Shown here: piece after piece, positions 49,171 to 60,118 of the stretch
Layout of the letters: every line of letters starts with the position of its first letter
Position numbering within the stretch: the first letter of the stretch is position 1
NCBI GenBank assembly: GCA_036925085.1
Contig: JAUPFP010000030.1
Coordinates: 1,116,001 to 1,180,000 of the forward strand
From: Brachycybe producta
Lineage: Eukaryota > Arthropoda > Diplopoda > Playtdesmida > Andrognathidae
Direction: 5' to 3'
Length of the DNA: 64,000 bases
Program-made: the position numbers and the translations under genes
Notes under the pieces: generated by a model
What the model was told of the DNA's origin: nothing
Database searches by the model: none
The model's input: only the letters and a program-made list of their open reading frames with translations

Positions 49171-49775
49171 TCTTACGACTCAAGTGGTCAGTTTTTTTTC
49201 ACCTAACCATTTCCATTATATACTGTATACATGTGTGTATATATAGAACTTTTTAAAAGCATTTCTCACTCAAAAAAATAAAAAAATCTCGAGAATTCGT
49301 ACGACAAAAACAATTACCAAAGAATCTCCAGGTGTCCATGGAGAGAAATAGAAAAATAGAGAGTAGAAAAGTATCTTTTCCCGTTCCACATAATATGAAA
49401 ATTGAACGAAAAGGTGAGAAAAATCATTTTCAGGTAAAAATGAGTACTTTTCATGGCAGGGGTCACACGTCCAACACGTGTCCAATGCCTCCTACCGTTT
49501 ATTTCTAACCAGGTAAAAAAAGAGCCCCTCCCCCCCCCCCCCCTTTTTCTTCTTTAAACACTCCCAGGTAAATGATAGCATTTTCTTATGACTTCAAAGT
49601 AATACATTCATAAATTTTCTTAAGCATCCAATTCCACCCACATTATTATTATTTCATTCATTGTTTCCCCTCTTTTTTTTTTTGTCAAAAATATTAACGG
49701 CACATTTTTTGAAAGAAAAAAGAGTAAAGTGCAATCAGATATATATATATATTATATTTATAACTAATGGGCCTT

Positions 49776-50133
49776 AAGGTTCAGGATGATTTTTATGCAC
49801 TAAATGTCAAATGTTTCTCAATCTGTGGCCCAAAAAAACAATTGTGAAATAACCATCCCCATCCCATGTTTAGAGATCAACCAACAATTGTTTTTTGTTT
49901 TTTCGATTAAAAACACTGGTTAGACCGTTAGAGGCTAGAATCCTTAAGTTGACAACTGATAGTAACTAAGACATCTAGTCTCTAACCGGTCTTTTTTTTA
50001 CTAGAAAAAGCAAAATTGCATGCAGTTGTGCTCTAATGATGATGATGATAATGATGATTACTTCACAATTGACACTTGGGCCACAAATTTAGAAACAATT
50101 GCTTTGATATTTGCATAAAAATCCGAGCTCTAA
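49776..50133. mobile_element. R3 foldback element
   Basis: Opens ATGATTTTTATGCACTAAA and TCTCAATCTGTGGCCC, closes GGGCCACAAATTTAGAAAC and GCATAAAAATCCGAGC. GAT units at 50036-50057 occupy the mirror position of the ATC array in the copy at 16738. Confidence 0.65.
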
Positions 50134-51474
50134 TAATGGTCAAATGTACAGTAAATATTAAATAGGTTCCTAAAAGAGAAAAAAGACAGACAGACACGCG
50201 TACATTTAAAAGTGTGCGGAGCGCGTGCAAAAACAAATCCTACCTCCAGTTCGGCACGTGCAAAATAATAATATCCTCTCCCCTTATCTCTCTCTTTTTA
50301 TAAATTTACCGAAATATTTTAAAGGAAGAAAAAAAAAATATCACTCTCATGGCCCACCCCCTCCCTGTCTGTCTGTCTGTCTGTCTGTCTCTGCATTTTA
50401 TACCTGAAAATCACCTGAAGTGAGGTTAGGTTAAGGTTATATTTGAAGAAGAAAAAAAATCAGAACTGTAAAAATGAACATGCAAAACCACTTTCACAAT
50501 GACCAGCAAATAACATTTGAAAGAGCTGTAATAAAAAAAATGATTATCTCTCCATTTCAGACAAAACAACAAAATGTTTTTGTCTATTTTTTTCTGATAA
50601 AACAAAACAAAAAAGATTGAATTTTTTAAAAAAAATCTACTCTCAAAAGACCTTACTTTAAGTAATAGAAATTAAAAGCATTTCTTGTCACAAAAACAAA
50701 AGGTGTCTTACATCTGACAGGATAACAAAAGTGTCTGGAGGAGGTGGAGGCTAGAAAATCTACTTGTTAATCGGGGGCCAACACTGGAGTATAAGTTGGG
50801 CCTCCATTACCTTACCTAATCCCTAGTGGCGTCCATTTGTTTAAGCACCTGCAGCACAGTTGGTACTCTAATGAAATCCCCTAATAGCTAGCCTCCACCT
50901 CCAATCCCTTCATCGTCATATGGGACGTATATAAAATATTAAATTAGGAATACATTATTTTATCAATAATTGCAACAGTCTTAAAATAATAACAGAAATA
51001 AAAACTATTGAGTAATTTTGCCTACCATTTTTTTTTTGTTTGTTATAAATTGCACTGGTCCACCATAACTGGACATCCTCCATCTTGTTTCAGACTTAAT
51101 TCTTATAAATTGTGAAATGGACAAATGGCGACGAAAATAAAGATACAAACTTTTTCACTTCAAAATTGATGTATTTTTTTTAGAAACTAGAAGGGTAGCT
51201 CAATCAATTCATGCTTGTCCTTCATCAGAACTAAACGCATTCAAATTAAAATGTTTAATTGTCGAATTCGTTCACTTAATTGCAATTTGGCTACACATTA
51301 ATTAATCTATGTTAATTAATGACAGGTAATCAGGTAAAGACGCTTCTAATAATTGACAATTTCCTAGAAGGGGATAATAACAATTAGAAAATGAAATAAC
51401 CTTGAAATTCTTTTAAATTGTAGGCCTACTTTGTGGCTAAATGCAATCTATTGCATTGGATTTATTAAACTTAA
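50134..51474. other. gene-less stretch with R5 pair
   Basis: R5 occurs on the - strand at about 50733-50752 (GGAGGTGGAGGCTAG) and on the + strand at 50888-50925 (CTAGCCTCCACCTCCAATC); the pair may be the two ends of one element of about 200 bp. 51175-51215 is an R2 scrap. No exon. Confidence 0.4.
50365..50390 (+). repeat. CTGT microsatellite
   Basis: Six and a half CTGT units in non-coding sequence. Confidence 0.9.
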
Positions 51475-51655
51475 GATGGTTTACGAACAGCACTAAAGAA
51501 GAAAATAAAAAAAATGTTTTAGAAACTAGAAGGGTAGCTCAAGGGTATTTTAATGTTTGATAACTTTGAAAATAACTTTTTTCACCTGAAAAACACAACT
51601 AATCAAGGGTTTGAGAGGCCCCGTTTACACTTTAAAAACCCCACCTTAAATACGT
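51475..51655. mobile_element. R2 foldback element, internally deleted
   Basis: TTTTAGAAACTAGAAGGGTA is followed by AACTTTTTTCACCTGAAAAA and ends CGTTTACACTTTAAAAACCC then CACCTTAA. The central palindrome is shortened. Confidence 0.6.
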
Positions 51656-52674
51656 TTAAATTAATTAAATAATATTTCAGTTAATGGAAATTGTTTTATA
51701 TTATAAATGTTAATCATATTTAACAATTAAATACATTTAACTTATTAGTTGTTGACCAGAAGTCTCATTAGTAGTCATTACAGAAGAAGAAAAAATCATA
51801 AAATTGTGACAGTCATACCTTATGATGTCAATCCGTGTGCGCTATTATTTTATGATTGTCATAATTATATCTTTTATGACTATTACAAGGTTATGAGGTA
51901 GATAAAACAATAGTTAGCTGTCTTATGACCTTTCTGAAATGAAACCCAAGGTAATTAGTGTTGCTCCTTTTAATGTAAAAAATATAAAATGAGTTCGAAA
52001 ATCACCTGGTTCAGAAAACATCTTCAACAAAATGAAGAAAATTTCCTATTTTTCCAGTCTAAAATTTAACAAAAAAAAAAAAAAAAAAAAATGAGATTAA
52101 TGACTTTTTTTGAAATTTATTCTAAAATATTTCATACCAGTTTTCTTGCTTTAAAAAACAAAACAAAACATATTTTCATTGTTTAAGTATACATTTTTTT
52201 AAAAAACCTCACAAAATCCTTTTTTCATAATTGCAGTTATTTCTTAAAAAATACTTTAAAAATGTTGAAAATCAAGTCTTAAGTTCTTTACTTGTAGACT
52301 AGAAGTCTAGGCTAATGAAGCAAAAAAAGTCATAAACCAACAGGATAAAAAAAGACATTTTTGTTTGAAATTCTTCATGAAAAAATGAAAATAATACATT
52401 TTCTTTATACGTTGGACTGAAAAATAATGTTTGAAATTCCAGAAAAGTTTAAGTAAAAGTCAAAATTTATACTGACACAAGGTGGACGTTTTTTTATTAT
52501 ATTACTTGTACATGTATTGTATGACAGTTTCAGCTAAATGAAATCCATTCAGCCATCATTTATCATAAGAAATAACATGAACAAAAAAAAACAAACTAGA
52601 ATTTGTCACAAATTACCATACAATCAAAACAAAAATTTCAAGACCAAAAATACTGCGTTTTAATTTAATTTAAA
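51656..52674. other. gene-less stretch
   Basis: 51805-51870 repeats the 34810 sequence (TTATGATGTCAAT, TTATTTTATGATTGTCAT). 52069-52091 is a poly-A run. No exon supported. Confidence 0.4.
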
Positions 52675-53010
52675 TGGTTTTAAAGTATAAACGGGGCCTT
52701 GTCAATTCTGATTATTCTGACTTTTCAGGTGCAAAAAAAATGAAAAGAAACTTGAATGTGTTTTAGAAACTAGACGGGTAGCTCAATCACTTAAGGGTAT
52801 TTTCATGCTGATATCTTTCAAATTCTAAACTTTTTACGTCAGTTTGAAAATGATCCAATTTTAGAGCAGACGATATATTTTAATTAATGTTTTAATTTAT
52901 AAAGTGTTTATTTTGAAAGATATCAACATGAAAATACCCGTAAGTGACTAGCCTACGGTAGGCTACCCTTCTAGTTTCAAAAACACCTTCCAGTTGTTTC
53001 TCTTAAATCA
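52675..53010. mobile_element. R2 foldback element, well preserved
   Basis: It starts GGTTTTAAAGTATAAACGGG, then TTTTAGAAACTAGACGGGTA and CACTTAAGGGTATTTTCATG. After a short centre come the complements CATGAAAATACCCGTAAGTG and CTACCCTTCTAGTTTC. Best example of the family's foldback structure. Confidence 0.7.
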
Positions 53011-53404
53011 GGTAGTATTAAAAAAAACGGCCGCCATTTTGTTTCATTTTAGCAGACGACAACGTCTAAAATTAAGATAAAACAATTGTCTAAATTGCCT
53101 AGACAAATTATTATATTTTGAATGTTGTCATTTGTTTACAAACGAAAATGGCGCCAACAACTTTGCAAACAAAAAATAAAGCAATTAGAACGCCATCTGT
53201 TGCTAAGCAACTGAAGTGTTCATTTCCCCCCACTTATTTCAAATGCAGAAAAGTAGAAGATTCACATCATTGTGCCTAAAAGAAACACTTCAACTTGAAC
53301 TCTCTGAGCAGGGTTCCAATACAGAAACACAATTTTGAAGATTGGCGTCCTGTTGAGAGGGTTCAGGTGCTCAGCTTTGGCCTATTTGGCTTATAATAGC
53401 TGTA
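53011..53404. other. spacer with hairpin repeat
   Basis: 53278-53390 resembles the repeat in the presumed 3' UTR of HES gene A (ACTCTCTGAGCAGGGTTCCA, GAGAGGGTTCAGGTGCTCAG). No exon. Confidence 0.4.
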
Positions 53405-53692
53405 TTATACAGGTACAAAACTAAGAGAAACTAGAAAGTGTTTTAAAAACTAGAAGAGTGTATTTTCGCGTTGTTATTTTTCAAAATAAACTTTTTGCTG
53501 ACAAAAGTTTTAAAAATTATCGTCTGCTTAAAGTTCGTTCATTTTCAAACTGATGTAAAAAGTTTATTTTGAAAGATGTCAGCTATTACTATATTGAGCT
53601 ACCCTTCTAGTTTCTAAAACACATTCAAGTTTCTCTTCATTTTTTGCACCTAAAAAGAAAGAGTTTCAGAGGAGGCGTTTACACTTTAATAC
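53405..53692. mobile_element. R2 foldback element
   Basis: GTTTTAAAAACTAGAAGAGT and TTCAAAATAAACTTTTTGCT on the left, CTACCCTTCTAGTTTCTAAA and GCGTTTACACTTTAATACCA on the right. Confidence 0.65.
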
Positions 53693-54824
53693 CACAAAGT
53701 CACACGTCCCGTTATAAATAATACTGTAGTACCCTACCCTGACCCCCCCCTCAAAAAGGTGCTCGACGTTGGTGGCTGGGCCACACACAACGTAAATAAA
53801 GGGCAAAGGCTCAAACAAAAGGTTTTCAAGCCAGGTGGTGCTGCACCTCACTCAATTTGTGTAATGAAGAAGCTCCCACTCCCTCCCTCACTGCAGACAC
53901 TTTGCAAATTGTAATGGTCAATTTTAACAAATAATAACAACTACTGACCTCTCAACAAACACAATAGAAACTAGAAATACTTAAAATTCAAGTCTTTGCC
54001 ACTAAATCCATTATGTGAATAGAAAAAAAAAGAGGGGGGGGGGGGGTCGGCACACCCACACTTAAAAATTAAGGAGCTCTCATGTAGTAATTCGAAGGGC
54101 CTCAATTGTAATAATAGGCAACAATAAGAAGTCAAGTAGCAACTCCACTTGTAAAATTTATGATGCCCTTTAGGTTTACTAAACAATTACTAAACGACTG
54201 AATATCTGTGCTTTATGAGAGTCCGAAGTGCTTCGGTCAACTATGCACGGACAAAGTTAAGCTCTTTTATACACAACTCATTTTCAAACTCTGATTAATC
54301 TGCTTTTCAGAAGAGCAAAATTAAAAAAAACTAGAAAGGGTTTTTAATAATTACAGGGTATTTTTTATGCTCATATGATCATATCTTTCAAAATTAACTT
54401 TTTATAGACAAAATTTAAAAAATATAGTCTACTTAAAATTGATTCATAGTTATATTTACACAAAAAGTTTATTTTGAAACGTATCAAACATGAAAGTATC
54501 TTTAAAAGATTTAGTTATCCTTCTAGTTTCTAAAAAAAAACTTTCTAGTTTCTTAATTGTTTTTGTTTTTTTTCAAATTTATGAAAAATTTTCAAAGATG
54601 TCATATTGTGACAATTATTTCTGAAAATTTGTTTACCCTTCTAGTTTTTTTTTAAAGAAAAAAAATGAAATTGTTAACATACTTCGCTTCAACATGGATA
54701 ACAAACAGTCATTTATAAAATAATATAATAATAATAATATTAATAGATTTAATTGATATTTACACCTCCATTTGCATTGATTTAACAATTATTATCTTTT
54801 AAAATACAACATTTCAAAATGCAC
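53693..54824. other. 3' flank of the receptor gene
   Basis: 54270-54660 is a degenerate R2 copy. TTTAAT at 54748-54753 reads ATTAAA on the - strand, a candidate poly(A) signal about 75 nt past the receptor stop codon. A G12 tract lies near 54035-54046. Confidence 0.4.
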
Positions 54825-57800
54825 TTATAGAATTCTGTAATCATCGTTATTTAACTTTGCTTTCGATCGGTCGACACTTACGAACACAACTGACCTGGTG
54901 GTTTCATTAGAAACCGTTCTACTGACCGGCTTTTGACAGATGCAAATCACTTTGGCGCAATCTGGACATTTTTGAAACCTGTTAAAAATCGACTTAAGAC
55001 TAGACTGACAATAATAATTATAAACTTTAACATTACAAACAAACACAATGAAAATAAGAGTTCCATGAGACGCATTCAAAACAATGAAAACATAAGAAAA
55101 GAACTGATTCAAGAAAGTCCATTGGAACGGAGTCGAAACGAGAAAACCCAAAAGCCAAGAGAACCCCATAACGGTCGCAATTCGTATATAAACTATAGAG
55201 AGCCTCCCTTTCATAACGTAACCAGTGGTCAGTTTGGTCTCTCTACGAATCCTGCTAATGAAGAGCACGGTTCGAACATAAAAGAACAAATTGGTCAAGA
55301 GGATGAGTCCGGCAAGAAGAACGAAAGACAAGAACAGTGCCCAGGGATTCCCAATCCAACAAAGTCCACCGGTGCCGTAATCGATACGAATATCGACGGA
55401 AAATCGGACGAAGTTCAACAGAGTACACATCCCGACGACAACCGCAGGACAACCATAAGCGTAAACGAACATTCGGAACGCATGGCGCGGACTTGGATCC
55501 GAAACGGCCTTCAACATCTTTGTGCCGGAAGAAAACGTTCTGTGAAGATCGTAAGCGATGACGTTCATCCAGAAAAAATAGCACAGTCCGAAATAATGGA
55601 TAACGATCGAGGCTACTTGACACTCGATCGGATGATTCGTCGATACGGAACGACGTTCCGATAACACGAAAGCGAACTGAAAAATCCAAAGGCATCCGGT
55701 TAAGTTGAGAACATAAATTCCCGGCATGTTACGTAAATTCGAGAACGATGCGTATGTTATCATCGTTAAAAGACTCGCAAGAAGAGAAATGCCGGTCAGC
55801 ACCATATTCGTTATTCGTTGCGCAAAATCGTTATTGATATACGGCACTTGATCGACACTACCGTTACCACTCGGATCGTAAGGACTCAGATCGTAACAGA
55901 CGAGTGCCGTACCGTCGGGAAGTATTTCATAAGCATCTTCGTCGTAAATCAACGAAAGGCTTCCGTTACCTAAATAACGAAGACTCGAATTTGGCAGAAT
56001 CTCGTAATCCGAAGGCGTTATCAAAACACGTGTGCAATTATTTTCGGGTATCTCATGACATACGATAACATACCCAGAAAAATTCGCTTCTCGTTGTTGT
56101 TGACTTCCCTGAAATACGATACTTGCCAAATATTGTCCGGGATGGTAAGTTAGATTTGTGGCAATCACGTGAACGTCCATGGCCACGTTACCATTGTCAA
56201 CCTCGTTAAATTTCGGCTCGATATCGTTGTTCTCGTAATAAAGTTTTTGCCCTTGACTGCACCAATTGAGTAAATCCGAATTGTTGTTCAGAGTCGCAAC
56301 GATTTTTTCAGAAATTCCCGTTAAGTGGACGGTAATGTTATTTTCGATATGCAAAAAATATTGGCTCAGTGATATGCCGGTCGAAAGAGACGATACGATC
56401 TTCTCGATCGACGGTTCGCTAAAATTACCCACTTTATCTTGAGATTCACTGAGCAAGAATGTTACATGGCTTTTGAATCCATTCTGTTCCGTCGCAATCG
56501 AATCATTATCGGGAAAGGTATCATTAACGATAAGAGTAAAATTGGCAAATCTGTCACTACTTGCGTCGAGACTGTTAGCCAAAGAATGCAGAAAATTTCG
56601 TTGTAATGATGCGGTAACACATTCCGAAAGTGGTTTGTTCAAACGGATGTTAAGAGACATTTCGACAGTTGACATGTCCTGCCTGAGAAGGGCCTCGGCC
56701 AAAGTGCTATTGTCCACACGTTGACCTTTACTCGCTGTCGAGTTGTCGTAAATTTTCACACACTGAAAATTTACGAGAACAAAATCGGAACTGCAGTAAA
56801 TCCTACGACACATGTTCGTAAAAGGATCCCAGATTTCTAAATCTTGACAGTTAGATTTAGTTTTGGCCCAGATCTCTCTATCTTGTGAATCGAACATGGT
56901 CCTCATCAGACCATTTGTATCGAAATTGAACAAAATGGTAAAGGCAGCCGGAATGTCGTCACCTATGTGCGAATTATCGCCATGCCACACGTTACTAAAC
57001 ATGGGCACCATATTATTCCTCGTTCTCGTGTTGTTATCGGAAGCCACAAAAACATTCCAGGATGGATAGTAAAGATTTTCCAACTGAATGCCATTGCAAG
57101 ATGCGCAATAGACATTCTTATATATTAAACGCTGTCCATCTGGATCCAACTGACCAATAACAGGTTTGCTAAACGAGGAACAGTTCTCGATGTCGCTCTT
57201 TTCCGTACCGTTGCCACGAGAACAGCTTCCAACGTCGTACGAACAAACACGAAAGTCTTCGTGGAAACTAGGCGGAAGATATCCTAATATGGGACATGGA
57301 ACATCGGGCACCGAAGAATCTAAAAGTTGCGACGATTTAATTCGAGACAAAATTATATTACCGGAATCGTTGGAACACTTTCGTTGAATTGTCCACTCTA
57401 CGGTGTCCCTATAACCATTGCAACGTGCACAGTGGACATTACGAAAAACCAGACCGGATGACTTCGAAGTAACCGGAACGTATACATCGGATGTTCCTTT
57501 TTCGCATCTCCGTCTCTCTACGTCGTATTTCGCATCTTTCGACCACCACGCCGGACATTTGCTGACCATCAGCGCTCTGTCACCGGATTCGGTATCGATG
57601 AGAACGCATTCGAATTGCAAACTTTCACGATAAGAACTGCTGTTACTCACGGAAGAAACACTGAAAACATGCTGATGACATTCTCTGTCATAGTCGTAAC
57701 AACAATCGTTATAGAAATCGCACAGAGAATCACAAGCACAAGTATATGGAATACCGTTACGAACGTTACCGCAACGACCTACGCAAGTGGTCCAGACGTC

Positions 57801-58085
57801 GCTCGAACATAATTTCCACATGTCGTCCCTGGATTGCTTTACGGCATCTCGACTACACGGTTGCGGTACACCGAACCGGTACACCCAGGTCATTGTTGTG
57901 GCATCCGTAACCTCCGCAGACGAAATGTTGTACGGTTCTTCGTCATCCAAAGAGATCCAGTCGTAAGGATCTAATTTGTCGGGATTTAAAACTTCAACAA
58001 TGCTACTGGTGACAATCATTAAGATGACCGACATGGTCAGTTTCTTGGAGACCATTGTTAAATTGTGGCCACTCGTAATGGTCAT
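54825..58085 (-). CDS. somatomedin-B-domain secretin-family (methuselah/adhesion-like) GPCR
   Basis: A single uninterrupted frame of 1086 aa. A hydrophobic segment at about 17-32 (LTMSVILMIVTSSIV) is the likely signal peptide. Residues 101-136 form a somatomedin B knot (CVGRC, CDSLCDFYNDCC, DREC). The long ectodomain carries many N-glycosylation sequons and two copies of NVxCAxCNG (about 216-224 and 324-332). Seven transmembrane segments lie at about 757-778, 788-808, 824-846, 870-891, 914-937, 963-984 and 989-1016. FFWMNVIAYDL (TM3) and GFSWLLGFL (TM6) are class B signatures. The canonical GPS residues before TM1 are not evident, as in Methuselah proteins. The tail has a CPDC/CIC cluster and ends DDYRIL. 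Ligand unknown; it should signal at the plasma membrane. Start at the first Met; Met11 or Met18 are alternatives that keep the signal segment. Confidence 0.9.
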   Translation of the reverse strand: MTITSGHNLTMVSKKLTMSVILMIVTSSIVEVLNPDKLDPYDWISLDDEEPYNISSAEVTDATTMTWVYRFGVPQPCSRDAVKQSRDDMWKLCSSDVWTTCVGRCGNVRNGIPYTCACDSLCDFYNDCCYDYDRECHQHVFSVSSVSNSSSYRESLQFECVLIDTESGDRALMVSKCPAWWSKDAKYDVERRRCEKGTSDVYVPVTSKSSGLVFRNVHCARCNGYRDTVEWTIQRKCSNDSGNIILSRIKSSQLLDSSVPDVPCPILGYLPPSFHEDFRVCSYDVGSCSRGNGTEKSDIENCSSFSKPVIGQLDPDGQRLIYKNVYCASCNGIQLENLYYPSWNVFVASDNNTRTRNNMVPMFSNVWHGDNSHIGDDIPAAFTILFNFDTNGLMRTMFDSQDREIWAKTKSNCQDLEIWDPFTNMCRRIYCSSDFVLVNFQCVKIYDNSTASKGQRVDNSTLAEALLRQDMSTVEMSLNIRLNKPLSECVTASLQRNFLHSLANSLDASSDRFANFTLIVNDTFPDNDSIATEQNGFKSHVTFLLSESQDKVGNFSEPSIEKIVSSLSTGISLSQYFLHIENNITVHLTGISEKIVATLNNNSDLLNWCSQGQKLYYENNDIEPKFNEVDNGNVAMDVHVIATNLTYHPGQYLASIVFQGSQQQREANFSGYVIVCHEIPENNCTRVLITPSDYEILPNSSLRYLGNGSLSLIYDEDAYEILPDGTALVCYDLSPYDPSGNGSVDQVPYINNDFAQRITNMVLTGISLLASLLTMITYASFSNLRNMPGIYVLNLTGCLWIFQFAFVLSERRSVSTNHPIECQVASIVIHYFGLCYFFWMNVIAYDLHRTFSSGTKMLKAVSDPSPRHAFRMFVYAYGCPAVVVGMCTLLNFVRFSVDIRIDYGTGGLCWIGNPWALFLSFVLLAGLILLTNLFFYVRTVLFISRIRRETKLTTGYVMKGRLSIVYIRIATVMGFSWLLGFLVSTPFQWTFLNQFFSYVFIVLNASHGTLIFIVFVCNVKVYNYYCQSSLKSIFNRFQKCPDCAKVICICQKPVSRTVSNETTRSVVFVSVDRSKAKLNNDDYRIL

Positions 58086-59400
58086 TTGTCGACTTAATCA
58101 AACACAATTTGGTTCACTTTTAGTACAGATAAAAGTCATAAATTACTAGAAAATTTGTCATGTTCTCATTGTTGTCTAAAACTTCTAATCCTCTCGATAT
58201 AAATTCATCATTTTGATAAAAGTAATATTTTTCAGATGAAAATTGTAGAAAAAACGATCATATCGGGAAAAATGAAGTTCATATATTTTATAGATTTGAT
58301 TTTTAAAAAATGATAAGCAATTAATGGTGAACGCCTTTTTAACAAGAGAAATCAGAAGAAGAAAAATAATGATAACAATGATAAAAGTTCTAATGAGCTT
58401 ATCATTTTTTAAACTTGAACTTTCCATTTAGGCGTAGATATATTTTTTGTTGTTGATGTAAAATGATAATAAAAAGTGGCTCAAAATGATAACGACACAT
58501 TTAGAAGTGATAACAACAACAAAAAAAAAACTTATTCACAGAAAAATGCACACCATGTCCACACAAAATACAGCTAGGTTAGTTAGGTGTCAATAATTTG
58601 TCACTTTGGAGTCAGTGACACTTGAGCTGTGTGACACTCCAAAGTGTTATTACTCAAGTGTTTACGATATGTATTTTTAAATGAAACACCTTTGCTACTC
58701 AGTAGATTGCACTTTTTTTTGTGCAATTACCTTATTCGTAATCGAATTACCTGAAATTATTACCATTACTAAAAATTAGCTTAAACCATTTTCGATGTCT
58801 CTGAAACTAAAAAAAACAAAGACCCTTATAGTCACATGAACCACTTGTGGCGGTCGAGTTCGAACTGCAGAATGTAGTGAGACGGCATGTCGCCAAAAGC
58901 AACTACTCGAATCGCCTTTTTTTTTTGCGGTTAACTCAATAACAACACTAAGACCACTTTTCCAGTCACCGCAGTCGACTCGAGTGGTCGATTTTGACAC
59001 TGTGATGCAAGAAAACAGTGGCAGTGGCTCGTGTAAACAACACCCTTATAAACTGCTAAAGTGACTCGGACTTCCTTCACAAGAGACACCGAGTGGTCCG
59101 TGTGAAGCAAGCCACATCAACTACTTTGTGCTAGTGTTGTTGAGTCAACTGTAAATAAAAGTCGACTCAACTGATCGGTTTTGGCGACAATCCGATTACC
59201 ATTTTGCAGACTAACTCGACCACCCAAGGTGGTTCGTGAAAGAAAGCTAGCTCTGTTACAAAGTCACTTTGTCAGATGACATGTCACGTACACCTCTGAC
59301 ACTTAAATTAAGTGTTGTTGGATAGAAACACACACAAAAAGAAACTTATCAAATTAGATTTGATTATGATAAATGTTTGTATACTGCCGCAAATGATTAT
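58086..59400. other. 5' flank of the receptor with R6 fragments
   Basis: 58800-59250 is an R6-related region (CGAACTGCAGAATGTAGTG, GTCGCCAAAAG, CACCGAGTGGTCCGTGTGAA). 58570-58660 has a short palindrome around CACTTTGGAGTCAGTGACAC. No exon of either neighbouring gene is recognised. Confidence 0.4.
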
Positions 59401-60118
59401 CAGTGGCGCAACAACGAGGAGGATGGGGGAAAGTTGCTTTCCGGGCGCCAACAAACAGGGGCGCCAAACGCTTAGAAATTAAAATTAAAAAAGTTATAAA
59501 TTTTGAATTTCTACTTTTTTTCCCCACTATTTTCCTTATTGTACATAACGTAGTAGTTTTCATGTATTGTTCAAATTATTCACACTAGTAAACGCGTCGT
59601 GCAATTTACAAAATTTACAAAAAGTTGCACTAAGCTATACCCAATAAAGTGAATATAGTAGTTTTTGATTTTAAGCTAATATCTTGTACACACACGAGTT
59701 AAATGAATTCAAATGAAATGTGTTTAGGTGAATTATACAGAATCCAGTTAAGGACATGAACCAAATAAAAATTGACTTAATTATTAATATTTTAAATTGA
59801 AATACTAAATCAATATTTTGTCAATAGTTTATATATTATATTGAAGTATTAACTCAATATTTTCAGATTATTAACTGAATAAACTGAATTCGACGACATA
59901 TTGTTTGTTTGCCCTTCACAGGGCTCTGTAGAACACGTTTATTATTTAAATGCATTTAAATTATCAGGTGTGCACTAGGTATAACACTTGCAAACCTAAA
60001 AATTCCCATTTATTCACACTATACTAACTACTCAAATTTGTTTGAGTAGCTTGTAGGGAGGTAAGGGGCGTTTGCAGTAATACAGTCTCCGGGCGCAAAA
60101 TTCCTAGTTGCGGCACTG
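59401..60118. mobile_element. hAT-like element, 718 bp, with nested R1
   Basis: It begins CAGTGGCGCAACAACGAGG and ends with the complement of CAGTGCCGCAACTAGGAAT; CCGGGCGC follows inside both ends. ATGATTAT flanks it exactly on both sides (59393-59400 and 60119-60126). This 8-bp duplication and the CAGTGGCG terminus identify hAT. No transposase; R1 copy 5 lies inside. Confidence 0.85.
59680..59981 (+). mobile_element. R1 MITE, copy 5
   Basis: A 302-bp copy flanked by TAA (59677-59679 and 59982-59984), starting TATCTTGTACACACACG and ending GTGCACTAGGTA. Nested in the hAT element. Confidence 0.8.

Noticed and set aside
54933-55664. 243-codon + strand frame
   Set aside because: Antisense to the transmembrane half of the receptor; charged, repetitive composition is what antisense of membrane segments gives.
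58185-58427. Possible transmembrane exon of the EGF gene on the - strand (FIIVIIIFLLLISLV)
   Set aside because: It has no acceptor in the required phase that I can support, no EGF sequence before it, and is AT-rich low-complexity sequence just upstream of the receptor.
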